Source of the DNA: Alphaproteobacteria bacterium
GTDB taxonomy: Bacteria; Pseudomonadota; Alphaproteobacteria; Caulobacterales; Caulobacteraceae
Assembly (NCBI GenBank): GCA_018826515.1
Contig: JAHKAM010000047.1
Coordinates: 1 to 33,827, forward strand
Direction of reading: 5' to 3'
Length of the DNA: 33,827 nt
The position numbers were made by a program, and so were the translations under genes. Under the pieces are notes generated by a model. It was not told where the DNA came from. It did not search any database and saw only the letters and a list, made by a program, of their open reading frames with translations. Of this stretch, positions 17,805-26,203 are shown one piece after another. Numbering within the stretch: the stretch's first letter is position 1; each line of letters starts with the position of its first letter.

Positions 17805-18467
17805 CTACTTCAACACGGCCAGCAGCACCGCCACCCAGTGCACCGCCGCCGCCGCCACGACGTGCCCGTGCCAGATGGCGCGGCGATAGCGCATCGCCTT
17901 GTTGGCGTAGAACACCACCCCCACGGAATACAGCAGCCCTCCGAGCGCCAGCAGGATCACCGGGGCCAGGCCCAGGCTTCGCATGAACGGCTCGATGGCG
18001 ATCACCATCACCCAGCCCAGGGCCAGATAAACGAAGATCCAGAACGCCTTGCCGAGTCCCGGCAGCAACAGCTTGGCCGCCGCCGCGACGAGCGCTGTCG
18101 TCCACACCGCCGCCGTCATTCCCCAGGCCCAGGCGCCCGTCAGATGCTGGGTTGTGAATGGCGTATAGGAGCCGGCGATCATGACGAAGATGCCCGCGTG
18201 GTCGAACCGGCGCAGCAGCGGCTGGAACCGCGGGGCGGCGAAATTATAGGCCGTCGACAGCCCCAGCATGGTCAGCAGTCCGACCGCATAGATGGTCGCC
18301 GCCGTCAGGCTGCCGGCATTGCCGAAGCCGATCGCCAGACCCAGCAACATCCCGCCCCCGACCAGCGCCAGCGCCAGCCCGGTCAGATGCACGATCAGGT
18401 CGGCCAGCCGCTCCTTGCCGTCGCGGTAGTGGCTCGGCGGTTCAGGCGGCAGGGCGGCGTCAGTCAC
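17805..18467 (-). CDS. hemolysin III / YqfA family membrane protein
   Basis: A protein of 220 residues with about seven membrane spans. The family pattern is visible: DLIVHLTGLALALVGGG in the first span, STAYNFAAP, then RRFDHAGIFVMIAGSYTPF, and a late AIWHGHVVAAAAVHW. The His and Asp residues in these motifs form the metal site shared with the PAQR receptors. Bacterial members are linked to membrane lipid balance, and a real haemolytic role is doubtful. The start is GTG 18467. The 232-base gap upstream, before the AbgT-type gene, holds no recognised feature. Confidence 0.88.
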   Translation of the reverse strand: MTDAALPPEPPSHYRDGKERLADLIVHLTGLALALVGGGMLLGLAIGFGNAGSLTAATIYAVGLLTMLGLSTAYNFAAPRFQPLLRRFDHAGIFVMIAGSYTPFTTQHLTGAWAWGMTAAVWTTALVAAAAKLLLPGLGKAFWIFVYLALGWVMVIAIEPFMRSLGLAPVILLALGGLLYSVGVVFYANKAMRYRRAIWHGHVVAAAAVHWVAVLLAVLK

Positions 18468-18699
18468 GGTGCGTCTGTCTCCATGCCCGGCGATCCTGAC
18501 GCCGGCGGTCCTACCTTGACCATGGATGGCACGGGTCGGGGCAATAGGACACAGGGGGGTGTGACGAATTGGCGCCCTCTTCGCCCCTCGCGTTGATGAT
18601 CCAGATCGGCCCGGCTAGTCAGAACGGGTGTCGAGAGGACGCCGCCCGCCTGACAGCGGCCGGGCCCGTCCAGGACGCCCGCCGATCGCAAGGACCTTG

Positions 18700-20310
18700 A
18701 TGACCGACGCCGCCCGGACCGACCCCGAAGGCCCCACGCCCCCGCCGGAAAAGCGCAACGCCTTCACTCGCTTCCTGGATTTCGTTGAGTGGCTGGGCAA
18801 TCTTCTGCCGCATCCGGTGACCCTGTTCGCCATTCTGGCGTTGTCGATGGTGCTGCTGTCGGGCCTGTTCGGCTGGATGGGCGTGGCGGTCGAGGATCCC
18901 CGTCCGCTCGGGGCCGCCGGCCGCGCAGAGGACGGCATGATCACGGCGGTCAGCCTGATGAACGGCGACGGCCTGCGCCGCATCTTCACCGGTCTGGTCA
19001 GCAATTTCACCGGCTTCGCCCCGCTCGGCGTGGTGCTGACGGCCATGCTCGGCATCGGCGTGGCCGAGCGGTCGGGCCTGCTGTCGGCCGCCGTCCGGGC
19101 CCTGGTGCTCAGCGCCTCGCCCAAGGTCGTCACCGTCGCCATCGTCTTCGCCGGGGTCATCTCCAACACGGCGTCAGAGGTCGGCTATGTCGTCCTGATC
19201 CCCCTGGCCGGGGCGGTCTATTATTCGCTGGGCCGGCATCCGCTGGCCGGCATGGCGGCGGCCTTCGCCGGCGTCTCGGGCGGCTATTCCGCCAACCTTC
19301 TGATCGGCACCATCGACCCGCTGCTGGCCGGAATCACCGAGGAAGCGGCCCAGCTGATCGATCCGGCGTATCAGGTCACCGCGACCGCCAGCTACTATTT
19401 CATGGCCGCCTCGACCTTCCTGGTGACCATCATCGGCTCGCTGGTCAGCCTGTTCATCGTCGAGCCCAAGCTGGGCCGGTACGACCCCTCGCGCGCCGAT
19501 CCCACGGTGCTGAACGCCGACGGCGCCGCCCCCCTGACCGGCATGGAGCGCAAGGGCCTGTGGATGGCCGGCCTCGCCGTGGTCGGCATCCTCGGCCTGA
19601 TGGCCCTGACCCTGATGCCCGAATGGGGCGTTCTGCGCGATCCGGAGACCGGCGACCGGATGCGCTCGCCCTTCTTCACCGGCTTCGCGGTCTGGATCCT
19701 GTTGTTCTTCCTCGCCGTCGGCGTCGCCTACGGCAAGGTCGTCGGGACAGTGAAGAACGACCGCGACGTCATCGACGGCATGGCCTCGGGCCTGTCGACG
19801 CTGGGGCTGTATCTGGTCATCGTCTTCTTCGCTGCCCAGTTCGTGGCCTTCTTCAACTGGTCCAACCTCGGCGCCATCTCGGCGGTCAACGGCGCGATCT
19901 TCCTTCAGAACACCGGCATGACCGGCCCGGCGGTGTTCATCGGCTTCATCGCCATCTGCGCCTTCGTCAATCTGATGGTGGGGTCGGCCTCGGCCCAGTG
20001 GGCCCTGACTGCGCCGATCTTCGTGCCCATGCTGATGCTGATCGGCTATTCGCCCGAGGTCATCCAGACCGCCTACCGGATCGGCGATTCCACCACCAAC
20101 ATCATCACCCCGATGATGAGCTATTTCGGCCTGATCCTCGCCTGGGCCACCCGCTACGACAGGAATGTCGGCATCGGCACCATGATCGCGATGATGCTGC
20201 CCTATTCGATCTTCTTCACCCTCGCCTGGGGCGCGATGTTCTTCCTGTGGGTGTTCGGTTTCGGCCTGCCGGTCGGCCCGGGGTCGCCGACCTACTACGC
20301 GCCGGGGTGA
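18700..20310 (+). CDS. AbgT-family transporter
   Basis: A protein of 536 residues with many membrane spans. The AbgT family includes the p-aminobenzoyl-glutamate importer and antifolate/sulfonamide exporters. Conserved stretches are GGYSANLLIGTIDPLLAGIT, the WSNLGA segment, and the late GSASAQWAL...FVPMLML, then AYRIGDSTTNIITPMMSYF. N-terminal residues 1-24 are polar and end PPPEKRN. ATG 18700 has AAGGA five bases upstream. An earlier in-frame start at 18628 would add a basic leader without such a site. Whether it imports or exports is not decided by the sequence. It ends nine bases from the convergent purD stop. Confidence 0.9.
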   Translation: MTDAARTDPEGPTPPPEKRNAFTRFLDFVEWLGNLLPHPVTLFAILALSMVLLSGLFGWMGVAVEDPRPLGAAGRAEDGMITAVSLMNGDGLRRIFTGLVSNFTGFAPLGVVLTAMLGIGVAERSGLLSAAVRALVLSASPKVVTVAIVFAGVISNTASEVGYVVLIPLAGAVYYSLGRHPLAGMAAAFAGVSGGYSANLLIGTIDPLLAGITEEAAQLIDPAYQVTATASYYFMAASTFLVTIIGSLVSLFIVEPKLGRYDPSRADPTVLNADGAAPLTGMERKGLWMAGLAVVGILGLMALTLMPEWGVLRDPETGDRMRSPFFTGFAVWILLFFLAVGVAYGKVVGTVKNDRDVIDGMASGLSTLGLYLVIVFFAAQFVAFFNWSNLGAISAVNGAIFLQNTGMTGPAVFIGFIAICAFVNLMVGSASAQWALTAPIFVPMLMLIGYSPEVIQTAYRIGDSTTNIITPMMSYFGLILAWATRYDRNVGIGTMIAMMLPYSIFFTLAWGAMFFLWVFGFGLPVGPGSPTYYAPG

Positions 20311-20319
20311 CCCGAAGAC

Positions 20320-21603
20320 TCAGGTCGGGGCGTCCCGCTCCAGCGCCCGCCAGCCGATATCCGTCCGGTGGAACCCGCCCGGCCAGTCGATTTTCTTGAC
20401 CACGGCATAGGCCCGTGCGCGCGCCTCGGCGATGTCCTTGCCCCGGGCGCAGACGTTCAGCACCCGGCCGCCCGCCGCCGCCAGCTGTCCATCGGCGCGC
20501 CGCCGCGTCCCGGCGTGGAACACCTGCACATGCGGCCCGAAATCCTGTTCCGCCCCGCGGATGATCGACCCCTCCAGCGGACTGTCGGGATAACCCGAGG
20601 CCGCCAGCACCACGCAGATCACCGTCTCGTCCCGGAACGCCGGCATCGGCGCCCGGGTCAGATCGCCCCGCGCGCAGGCCAGCAACAGGGGCACCACATC
20701 CCCCTCCAGCCGCATCATCAGCACCTGGCATTCGGGATCGCCGAAGCGGGCGTTGAACTCAACCACCCTGGGCCCGTCCGGCGTCGCCATCAGCCCGGCG
20801 TAGAGCACCCCGCGATAGGGCATGCCCTCGGCCGCCATGGCCGCCACCACCGGCTGGACCACCAGACGGTCCGCCGCCTCGACCAGTTCGGGCGTGAACA
20901 CCGGAGCCGGCGAATAGCTGCCCATCCCGCCGGTGTTGGGCCCCAGGTCGCCGTCATAGGCGCGCTTGTGATCCTGGGCCCCGCCCAGCAGGACGGCGCG
21001 CGTGCCGTCGCAGACGGCGAACAGCGAGCCCTCCTCGCCGTCCATGAACTCCTCGATCACCACCCGCGCCCCGGCTGTCCCGAACCGGCCGCCCAGCATC
21101 CGCTCGATCTCGCCCTCGGCGTCGCGCTTGGTCGGGCTGATGGCCACGCCCTTGCCCGCCGCCAGGCCGTCGGCCTTGATCACATAGGGCGGTTTGAACA
21201 CCGTCAGCGCCTGCCGCGCCTCGTGCAGCCGCTCATAGACGCCGAAGCCGGCGGTGGGGATCTCGTGCCGCTCCATGAAGGCCTTGGAGAAGGCCTTGGA
21301 CGTCTCCAGCTGCGCCGCCTTCGCGGTCGGTCCGAAACAGGGGATGCCCGCCGTCGCCAGCCGGTCGGCCAGCCCGGCCTCCAGCGCGGTCTCGGGGCCG
21401 ACCACCACCAGATCCGCCTTGATCTCCCGCGCCAGCGCCGCCAGCCCGTCGGCGTCCGTGACCTTCATCGGCCGCAGCTCGCCCAGCTTTTCCATGCCCG
21501 GATTGCCGGGCGCGATGACCAGCCGCCGCGTCAGCGGCGATTGCGCGATTTTCCACGCCAGGGCGTGCTCGCGCCCGCCTGATCCGATCAGCAGGATATT
21601 CAT
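20320..21603 (-). CDS. purD: phosphoribosylamine-glycine ligase
   Basis: PurD joins glycine to 5-phosphoribosylamine with ATP in purine synthesis. The 427 residues match the family. It starts MNILLIGSGGREHALAWKIA, has the NPGM motif, the ATP-grasp segment IKADGLAAGKGV, then GGMGSYSPAPV and FNARFGDPE, all standard in this enzyme. The start is ATG 21603. In alphaproteobacteria purD is often near xseA, as here (xseA is divergent). In this window a lower-GC gene and about 550 bases of non-coding DNA lie between the two. Confidence 0.96.
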   Translation of the reverse strand: MNILLIGSGGREHALAWKIAQSPLTRRLVIAPGNPGMEKLGELRPMKVTDADGLAALAREIKADLVVVGPETALEAGLADRLATAGIPCFGPTAKAAQLETSKAFSKAFMERHEIPTAGFGVYERLHEARQALTVFKPPYVIKADGLAAGKGVAISPTKRDAEGEIERMLGGRFGTAGARVVIEEFMDGEEGSLFAVCDGTRAVLLGGAQDHKRAYDGDLGPNTGGMGSYSPAPVFTPELVEAADRLVVQPVVAAMAAEGMPYRGVLYAGLMATPDGPRVVEFNARFGDPECQVLMMRLEGDVVPLLLACARGDLTRAPMPAFRDETVICVVLAASGYPDSPLEGSIIRGAEQDFGPHVQVFHAGTRRRADGQLAAAGGRVLNVCARGKDIAEARARAYAVVKKIDWPGGFHRTDIGWRALERDAPT

Positions 21604-21861
21604 AGGGGCGCAATGACCGCCCGTGCGAGGCCGGTCAAGTCACGGACCGCGATCAGAGGACGACAGCGGAGCTCGCACAGACCGCCTGACCCGGCAGCGG
21701 GATCACTCCGATGACCAGCCAAAGACTCACAGCCGGCGAGTCGCCGCCACGCCGAGGACGCGACGACCAACGAAGGCCGGGTCGCCTATATCTTGGTCCC
21801 GTTGATGAGCATGGTGTGCCGCTGACAGTCCGTGCGGGGTCGATCAGAGATCAGCGTGCGC
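21604..21861. other. non-coding gap upstream of purD, with no convincing gene
   Basis: These 258 bases separate the purD start from the 3' end of the secreted-protein gene. No open frame here shows a domain or a ribosome site. Two GANTC sites are present (GACTC 21724-21728, GAGTC 21738-21742). The purD promoter should lie here, but no -35/-10 pair was recognised. On the minus strand the frame of the upstream gene has already stopped. This may be degraded DNA left by the event that brought in the islet. Confidence 0.5.
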
Positions 21862-22593
21862 TCAATGACGCCTGTCGCCGGCCGCACCTCGCGACGCCCC
21901 AAGGTTAGTGGAACGGCAGCAAATTGGCCGGTAGACGACCCATCCGTCCGACCCTTCCGAACCACCGCTACAAGGACCGGTCTCGAAGACAACAAAACCT
22001 TCGTCAAAATTCATGTTGTTGTCCATCGACACAACAAACGAATAGGTCATGTTCTGGTTGAGATTGGCGACATGCTCGACTTTGACCCACGGATCCTCTC
22101 GCGATGAAGTTATCACTTCCACACTGACTGCATGATCCGCCACTAATGTTCCGCCTGTACCGACCCCTTCAACAATAGTTACCTTGGCCTCGCCTCGAGT
22201 GTTGGAACGGGTCGAGAACCACCCGCCAAACCGGACCTGTCCCGAACAGCTCGGCGTGAAGGTCTGGTAGAAGTCGTTGGCGCCGTTCGCGATATCGAGA
22301 TAATGCCGCCATGTTCCTGGCGCGGGGTTGGAGGCATCGATCTGCGGAGCATCCATCGTGTAAACGTGACCGCCAGGGCCATCAACACGCACGGGATTGG
22401 ACGCATTTCCGGCTCCCAAGACCCATGGACTAATATTGTGCGAGATGTTGTTCCCAGGGTTTGCGCCGACCGTAGCCTCGAAATCCCCATTCTGTAGCTG
22501 ATTTTGTTGCGCGTAAGACCGGTCCAGCCCCACGAACGTGAAGGCCCAGCCGATCATCACGCTGTAGACTAGCTTTCCAACTGGAGATTTCAT
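21862..22593 (-). CDS. secreted beta-rich protein of unknown function in a lower-GC islet
   Basis: A protein of 243 residues. A signal peptide (MKSPVGKLVYSVMIGWAFTFV..., cleavage near SYAQQ) is followed by LQNGDFEATVGANPG, the start typical of secreted galactose-binding-like or DUF642/CBM-type jelly-roll domains. The body is rich in Asn, Ser, Gly and Thr, with alternating beta-like stretches. After FETGPC (about residue 208) the tail changes character (basic, CC, RGAAGDRRH) and may be non-native. ATG 22593 has GGAGAG eight bases before it. Base content is far lower than in neighbours: 29 of 60 are G/C in 22021-22080 and 32 of 60 in 22141-22200. Horizontal gain is likely. A binding function for sugar or surface polymer is only a guess. 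Confidence 0.7.
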   Translation of the reverse strand: MKSPVGKLVYSVMIGWAFTFVGLDRSYAQQNQLQNGDFEATVGANPGNNISHNISPWVLGAGNASNPVRVDGPGGHVYTMDAPQIDASNPAPGTWRHYLDIANGANDFYQTFTPSCSGQVRFGGWFSTRSNTRGEAKVTIVEGVGTGGTLVADHAVSVEVITSSREDPWVKVEHVANLNQNMTYSFVVSMDNNMNFDEGFVVFETGPCSGGSEGSDGWVVYRPICCRSTNLGASRGAAGDRRH

Positions 22594-22885
22594 GGCTCTG
22601 GCTCTCCCTGAGCATTCCCGAAGGCGGTATGGGACCGGCGTTTAAGGACAGAGTAGGCAACGGCGACACCGGCGCCGATCACATGCTGCGCCGCATAAAC
22701 ATATCGCTGTTACGTGAGGGCGCGTATTTAGGGCTGTCAAGGGCGTTCGCCTGTCCAGCGAGGTTGGCGCCCCCTGGCTGACCCGTCGCGTGCCGGATTG
22801 ACGGCAGATCGCATCGCGCTGAATGGGCGGCTTTCGTACTCGCCTCCCCATTCCCGACGCCCCCTCTCCCCGCTACCCTCCCCCC
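22594..22885. other. non-coding gap between the islet gene and xseA
   Basis: These 292 bases hold divergent promoters if both flanking genes are transcribed from here. On the minus strand a TTGACA lies at 22740-22735 (a good -35 hexamer), but no matching -10 is seen 16-18 bases further on. AT-rich patches (ATAAACATAT near 22694, GTATTTAGG near 22724) mark the edge of the lower-GC islet. No gene is visible here. Confidence 0.4.
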
Positions 22886-24493
22886 ATGAGCGACGACTCC
22901 TACGTCTTCGAGGGCCCAGCCGACGAACCGCCGGCGCCCGCGCGGGACAACAATCCGCCCCAGACGGTCTCGGAGCTGTCCTTCGCCCTCAAGCGCACGC
23001 TCGAGGACCGCTTCGGCCATGTGCGGCTGCGGGGCGAGATCTCCAAGGTCAACCGCCACGCCTCGGGCCACATCTATCTGACCCTCAAGGACGACAAGGC
23101 CGCCATCGACGGCGTGGTCTGGAAGGGCTCGGCCCGCGGCCTGGGCGTCCAGCCCGAGACCGGGCTGGAGGTCATCGTCACCGGCAAGATCACCTCCTAC
23201 CCCGCCCGCTCCTCCTACCAGATCGTCATCGAGACCATGGAGGCCGCCGGCGCAGGCGCCCTGCTGGCTCAGCTGGAGCGGCTGAAGGCGAAACTGGCCG
23301 GCGAGGGCCTGTTCGAACCGGGCCGCAAACAACCGATCCCGACCTTCCCCGCCGTGATCGGCGTCATCACCAGCCCGACCGGGGCGGTGATCCGCGACAT
23401 CCTGCATCGCATCGCCGAGCGCTGGCCCTGTCGCGTCATCGTCTGGCCCGTGGTGGTCCAGGGCGACGCCGCCTGCGGCCAGGTCTCCAACGCCATCCGC
23501 GGTTTCGACGCCCTGACCCCGGGCGGCGCCCTGCCGCGCCCCGACGTCCTGATCGTGGCCCGCGGCGGCGGCTCGGTCGAGGACCTGTGGTGCTTCAATG
23601 ACGAGGGACTGGCCCGCGTCGTCGCCGCCGCCCGCATCCCGATCATCTCGGCCGTCGGGCACGAGACCGACACCACCCTGATCGACTTCGTCTCGGACCG
23701 CCGCGCCCCGACCCCGACGGGCGCAGCCGAGATCGCCACCCCGGTGCTGGCCGACCTGGTCTACGCCGTCGCCGATCTCGACCGCCGCCTCGCCCGCGCC
23801 GGCGGCCGCATCCTCGAGGACCGGCGCACCCGGCTGCGCGCCGCCGCCCGCGGCCTGCCCGCCCGTCCCGAGGACCTGCTGGCCCTCCCGCAGCAGCGCC
23901 TCGACCACGCCGGCAGCCGTCTCGGCTCCGCCCTGCACCGCAATGTCGCCGTCCATGAGCGGGGTCTGATCACCGTCGCGGGCAGGCTGGCCCCCGCCCT
24001 TCTGGACCGCGCCATGGAGCGCCGTCGTGACCGGCTGGACTCCGTGACCGCCCGGCTCGGCACGGGCCTCGCCGCCAATGTGAAGGCCCATGAGCACCGT
24101 CTGCTCCGGGCCCTCGCCCGACTGTCGCCCGAACCCCTGCATCGCCGGCTGGATCAGCGCGCGGCCCGGCTCGACGCCGTGGGCGGCCGCCTCAACGCCC
24201 TGCCGCGCCGGCTCGAACGCGACGAGGCTCGTCTCGCCGCCCTGTCGCGCGCCCTGTCGGGCCTCAATCCGAAGACGCCCAAGCCCGGCTTCGCCCGCGT
24301 CGAGAGCGAGGACGGCGCCATGATCGCCGCCGCCGCCGCGCTTCAGGCGGGTCAGGCCGTCCGCCTCGTCTTCGCCGACGGCGCGCGCGGCGCCCGGATC
24401 GACGGCGAAGACGGCCCTTCGCCCGCCCGACCGAAGCCGTCGCCCCAGACGAGGCCGAAAGCCCCGCCGGCCGGCCAGGGCGACCTGTTCTGA
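22886..24493 (+). CDS. xseA: exodeoxyribonuclease VII large subunit
   Basis: XseA, with XseB, degrades single-stranded DNA from both ends. The 535 residues are at the long end for the family. An OB-fold N-terminus ([20 protein letters not shown]) is followed by the nuclease core, which includes [19 protein letters not shown], then [15 protein letters not shown] and [14 protein letters not shown] (the GHETD signature). After residue ~300 come long helical repeats rich in RL..A..RL, then a Pro-rich linker and the C-terminus QGDLF. I chose ATG 22886, which gives [12 protein letters not shown]. There is no clear ribosome site. An ATG at 22823 would add a Pro-rich leader. No xseB is in this window. 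Confidence 0.95.
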   Translation: MSDDSYVFEGPADEPPAPARDNNPPQTVSELSFALKRTLEDRFGHVRLRGEISKVNRHASGHIYLTLKDDKAAIDGVVWKGSARGLGVQPETGLEVIVTGKITSYPARSSYQIVIETMEAAGAGALLAQLERLKAKLAGEGLFEPGRKQPIPTFPAVIGVITSPTGAVIRDILHRIAERWPCRVIVWPVVVQGDAACGQVSNAIRGFDALTPGGALPRPDVLIVARGGGSVEDLWCFNDEGLARVVAAARIPIISAVGHETDTTLIDFVSDRRAPTPTGAAEIATPVLADLVYAVADLDRRLARAGGRILEDRRTRLRAAARGLPARPEDLLALPQQRLDHAGSRLGSALHRNVAVHERGLITVAGRLAPALLDRAMERRRDRLDSVTARLGTGLAANVKAHEHRLLRALARLSPEPLHRRLDQRAARLDAVGGRLNALPRRLERDEARLAALSRALSGLNPKTPKPGFARVESEDGAMIAAAAALQAGQAVRLVFADGARGARIDGEDGPSPARPKPSPQTRPKAPPAGQGDLF

Positions 24494-24538
24494 GGCGAAA
24501 GCCTTGGCGCAACCGCACCCTCAGGTTAGCCTGCCCCC

Positions 24539-24739
24539 ATGAGCAAGACCCAGACCGCCCAGGCGACCCTGCACTATGGCGACGGCGAATTCGCCGTGCT
24601 CAAGCCGGGACGCTTCGTCACCTGCGCCGTCAGCGGCAAGACCATCCCGCTGGAGACGCTGCGCTACTGGTCGGTCAGCCTTCAGGAGGCCTACGCCAGT
24701 CCCAATGAGGCGTTCCAGCGTCTGGGCCAGGTCGCGTGA
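24539..24739 (+). CDS. DUF2093 family protein
   Basis: A protein of 66 residues. The pattern ATLHYGDGEFAVLKPGRFVTCAVSGKTIPLETLRYWSV (shown here as one idea: HYGDGEF, then GRFVTCAVSGK, then LRYWSVSLQEAY) is the small DUF2093 family of alphaproteobacteria. The single Cys sits in VTCAVSGK, a short turn seen in small Cys-containing folds. The function is unknown. It follows xseA after 45 bases and overlaps the M23 peptidase gene by four bases (GTGA), so the three probably form an operon. Confidence 0.85.
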   Translation: MSKTQTAQATLHYGDGEFAVLKPGRFVTCAVSGKTIPLETLRYWSVSLQEAYASPNEAFQRLGQVA

Positions 24740-25566
24740 TCCTGAACCGCCGGGGCGTCATCACGGGCTCCGGCGCCCTGCTCGCCGCCGGAGCCGCGCG
24801 GGCGCAGGACGATCCAGACCTGACCCTGACCGGCCGCTTCGTCCAGGGCGGCCACGCGCTGGGGCGGACCTGGCCCCGGGCCCTGATCTTCATCGACGGC
24901 GAGTCCCTGACGGCGGCTTCGGCGGACGGACGGTTCATCATCGGTTTCGACCGCGACGCCCCCGGCAGCATCCAGATCGAGGCCCGGCTCGACGGTCGCG
25001 TGGCCCGCCGGACACTGGACGTCGCCGGCGGCCGCTTCCCTTCGACCCGCATCAACGGCCTGCCGCCCTCGACCGTCGCGCCGTCCGATCCCGAGCTTCT
25101 GGCCCGGATCCGGCGCGAGGTCGTGCTCAAGACCGAGGGCTTCGCCAGCCGGATCGACGCCGACCATTTCCACGACGGCTTCGACTGGCCGCTGGAGGGC
25201 TTCCGCGTCAGCAGCCGCTGGGGCAGCCAGCGCGTCCTCAACGGCACGCCCGCACGGCCCCACTACGGCATCGATCTGGCGGCCCCGCAGGGAACGGTGA
25301 TCCGCGCGCCGGCCGCGGGCCGCATCACCCTGGCCCAGCCGGGGCTGCATTTCGAGGGCGGCCTGGTCCTGATCGACCATGGCCAGGGGCTGATCACGGC
25401 CTACCTCCACCAGTCGCGCATCGATGTCGCGGCGGGACAGGATGTGCGCCGGGGCGAACCGATCGGCCGCGTCGGCATGACTGGCCGGGCCACGGGTCCG
25501 CACCTGTGCTGGCGCATGAAATGGCGCGATCGCAACCTCGACCCGTCGTTGCTGGTCAAGACCTGA
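24736..25566 (+). CDS. M23-family peptidoglycan metallopeptidase-like protein
   Basis: A protein of 276 residues. The Tat-like signal NRRGVITGSGALLAAGAARAQ directs it out of the cytoplasm. A beta-rich N-terminal part (about 27-105) precedes the LytM/M23 domain (about 150-273). HYGIDLA gives the zinc ligands H176 and D180, and H225 (YLHQS) is also in place. The usual HxH is H256-L-C258, so the third zinc ligand position is Cys and not His. M23 enzymes cut peptidoglycan cross-links. Cys can bind zinc, so activity is possible but not certain. The start is GTG 24736, overlapping the DUF2093 stop (GTGA). Confidence 0.87.
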   Translation: MILNRRGVITGSGALLAAGAARAQDDPDLTLTGRFVQGGHALGRTWPRALIFIDGESLTAASADGRFIIGFDRDAPGSIQIEARLDGRVARRTLDVAGGRFPSTRINGLPPSTVAPSDPELLARIRREVVLKTEGFASRIDADHFHDGFDWPLEGFRVSSRWGSQRVLNGTPARPHYGIDLAAPQGTVIRAPAAGRITLAQPGLHFEGGLVLIDHGQGLITAYLHQSRIDVAAGQDVRRGEPIGRVGMTGRATGPHLCWRMKWRDRNLDPSLLVKT

Positions 25567-25623
25567 GCGTGTACCGCTGGCTCAACCCGCTGACTGAACA
25601 ATGATCGGTAATGGACGGGCGCC

Positions 25624-25678
25624 GATTCACTCCCTAAATTAGCAGCCCTCCCCGCCGATTCCGGCACGGCTCCGATTC
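25624..25678 (+). promoter_or_regulatory. cluster of three GANTC methylation sites before the response regulator
   Basis: GATTC occurs at 25624-25628, 25657-25661 and 25674-25678, the last directly before the ATG at 25679. In Caulobacterales the CcrM methylase acts on GANTC, and GcrA uses such sites in cell-cycle promoters. Three in 55 bases is dense for this GC-rich DNA. Control by methylation is inferred. Confidence 0.4.
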
Positions 25679-26203
25679 ATGTCCTCTCTCCAGGCACTCC
25701 AGGTTCTGCTGGTCGATGACAATCAGCACATGCGGGCGATCACGTCCGCGGTGTTGCAGTCGGCCGGCGTGCGCAAGGTGCGGGAGGCCGCCGACGGCGC
25801 GGCCGGGCTGGAGATCCTGCGCGAGCAATCGATCGACCTCGCCATTGTCGACTTCAACATGTTCCCGCTGGACGGCGTCGAATTCACCCGTCTGGTCCGC
25901 AACAGCCCCGACACGGCCAACCCCTATCTGCCGATCATCATGATGACCGGCCATTCCGAAAAAAGCCGGGTCTATGAGGCGCGCGACGCCGGGGTGACCG
26001 AGTTCGTGGTCAAGCCGATCACCGCCAAGGCCATCCTCGACCGCATCCAGGCGGTGATCTTCAAGCCGCGCCCGTTCGTGAAGACCGACGGCTATTTCGG
26101 CCCCGACCGCCGCCGCACCACCGCCTCGAACTACAAGGGGCCGCTGCGGCGATCCACGGATCAGGCCGGCGAAGCCGCCGGCAACGGCTCCAGCGCGGCA
26201 TAG
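25679..26203 (+). CDS. single-domain response regulator with a basic tail
   Basis: A protein of 174 residues. Residues 7-125 form a CheY-like receiver with the acidic pair D13/D14, the phosphate acceptor D58 (IVDFNM), T90 (MMTG) and K112 (VVKPI). The tail (125-174) has YFGPDRRR and then a basic, Ser-rich end. YFGPDRRR-type tails recur in alphaproteobacterial single-domain regulators. There is no DNA-binding domain, so it probably acts by protein contact, for example in a phosphorelay or at a motor or kinase. No histidine kinase is nearby. The last 43 bases overlap the acyltransferase gene on the other strand. Three GANTC sites lie just upstream. Confidence 0.9.
   Translation: MSSLQALQVLLVDDNQHMRAITSAVLQSAGVRKVREAADGAAGLEILREQSIDLAIVDFNMFPLDGVEFTRLVRNSPDTANPYLPIIMMTGHSEKSRVYEARDAGVTEFVVKPITAKAILDRIQAVIFKPRPFVKTDGYFGPDRRRTTASNYKGPLRRSTDQAGEAAGNGSSAA
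26151..26182. terminator. hairpins in the convergent overlap, possible two-way terminator
   Basis: GATCC (26151-26155) pairs with GGATC (26158-26162), and GCCGGC (26165-26170) pairs with GCCGGC (26177-26182) around GAAGCC. Both lie at the 3' ends of the response regulator and the acyltransferase, partly within both reading frames. There is no T-run. Stopping transcription from both sides is possible but not shown. Confidence 0.3.

Noticed and set aside
18789..20399. Plus-strand frame of 536 residues overlapping the AbgT gene.
   Set aside because: It is Arg/Gly/His-rich nonsense in another frame. The AbgT frame has clear conserved motifs.
21623..21908. Short plus-strand frames in the gap upstream of purD.
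   Set aside because: They have no ribosome sites, no domains and a random-looking composition.
22735..22740. Consensus-like TTGACA on the minus strand upstream of the islet gene.
   Set aside because: No acceptable -10 hexamer lies 16-18 bases away, so I did not call a promoter.
22679..24142. Minus-strand frame of 487 residues opposite xseA.
   Set aside because: It is a shadow of xseA without recognisable domains.
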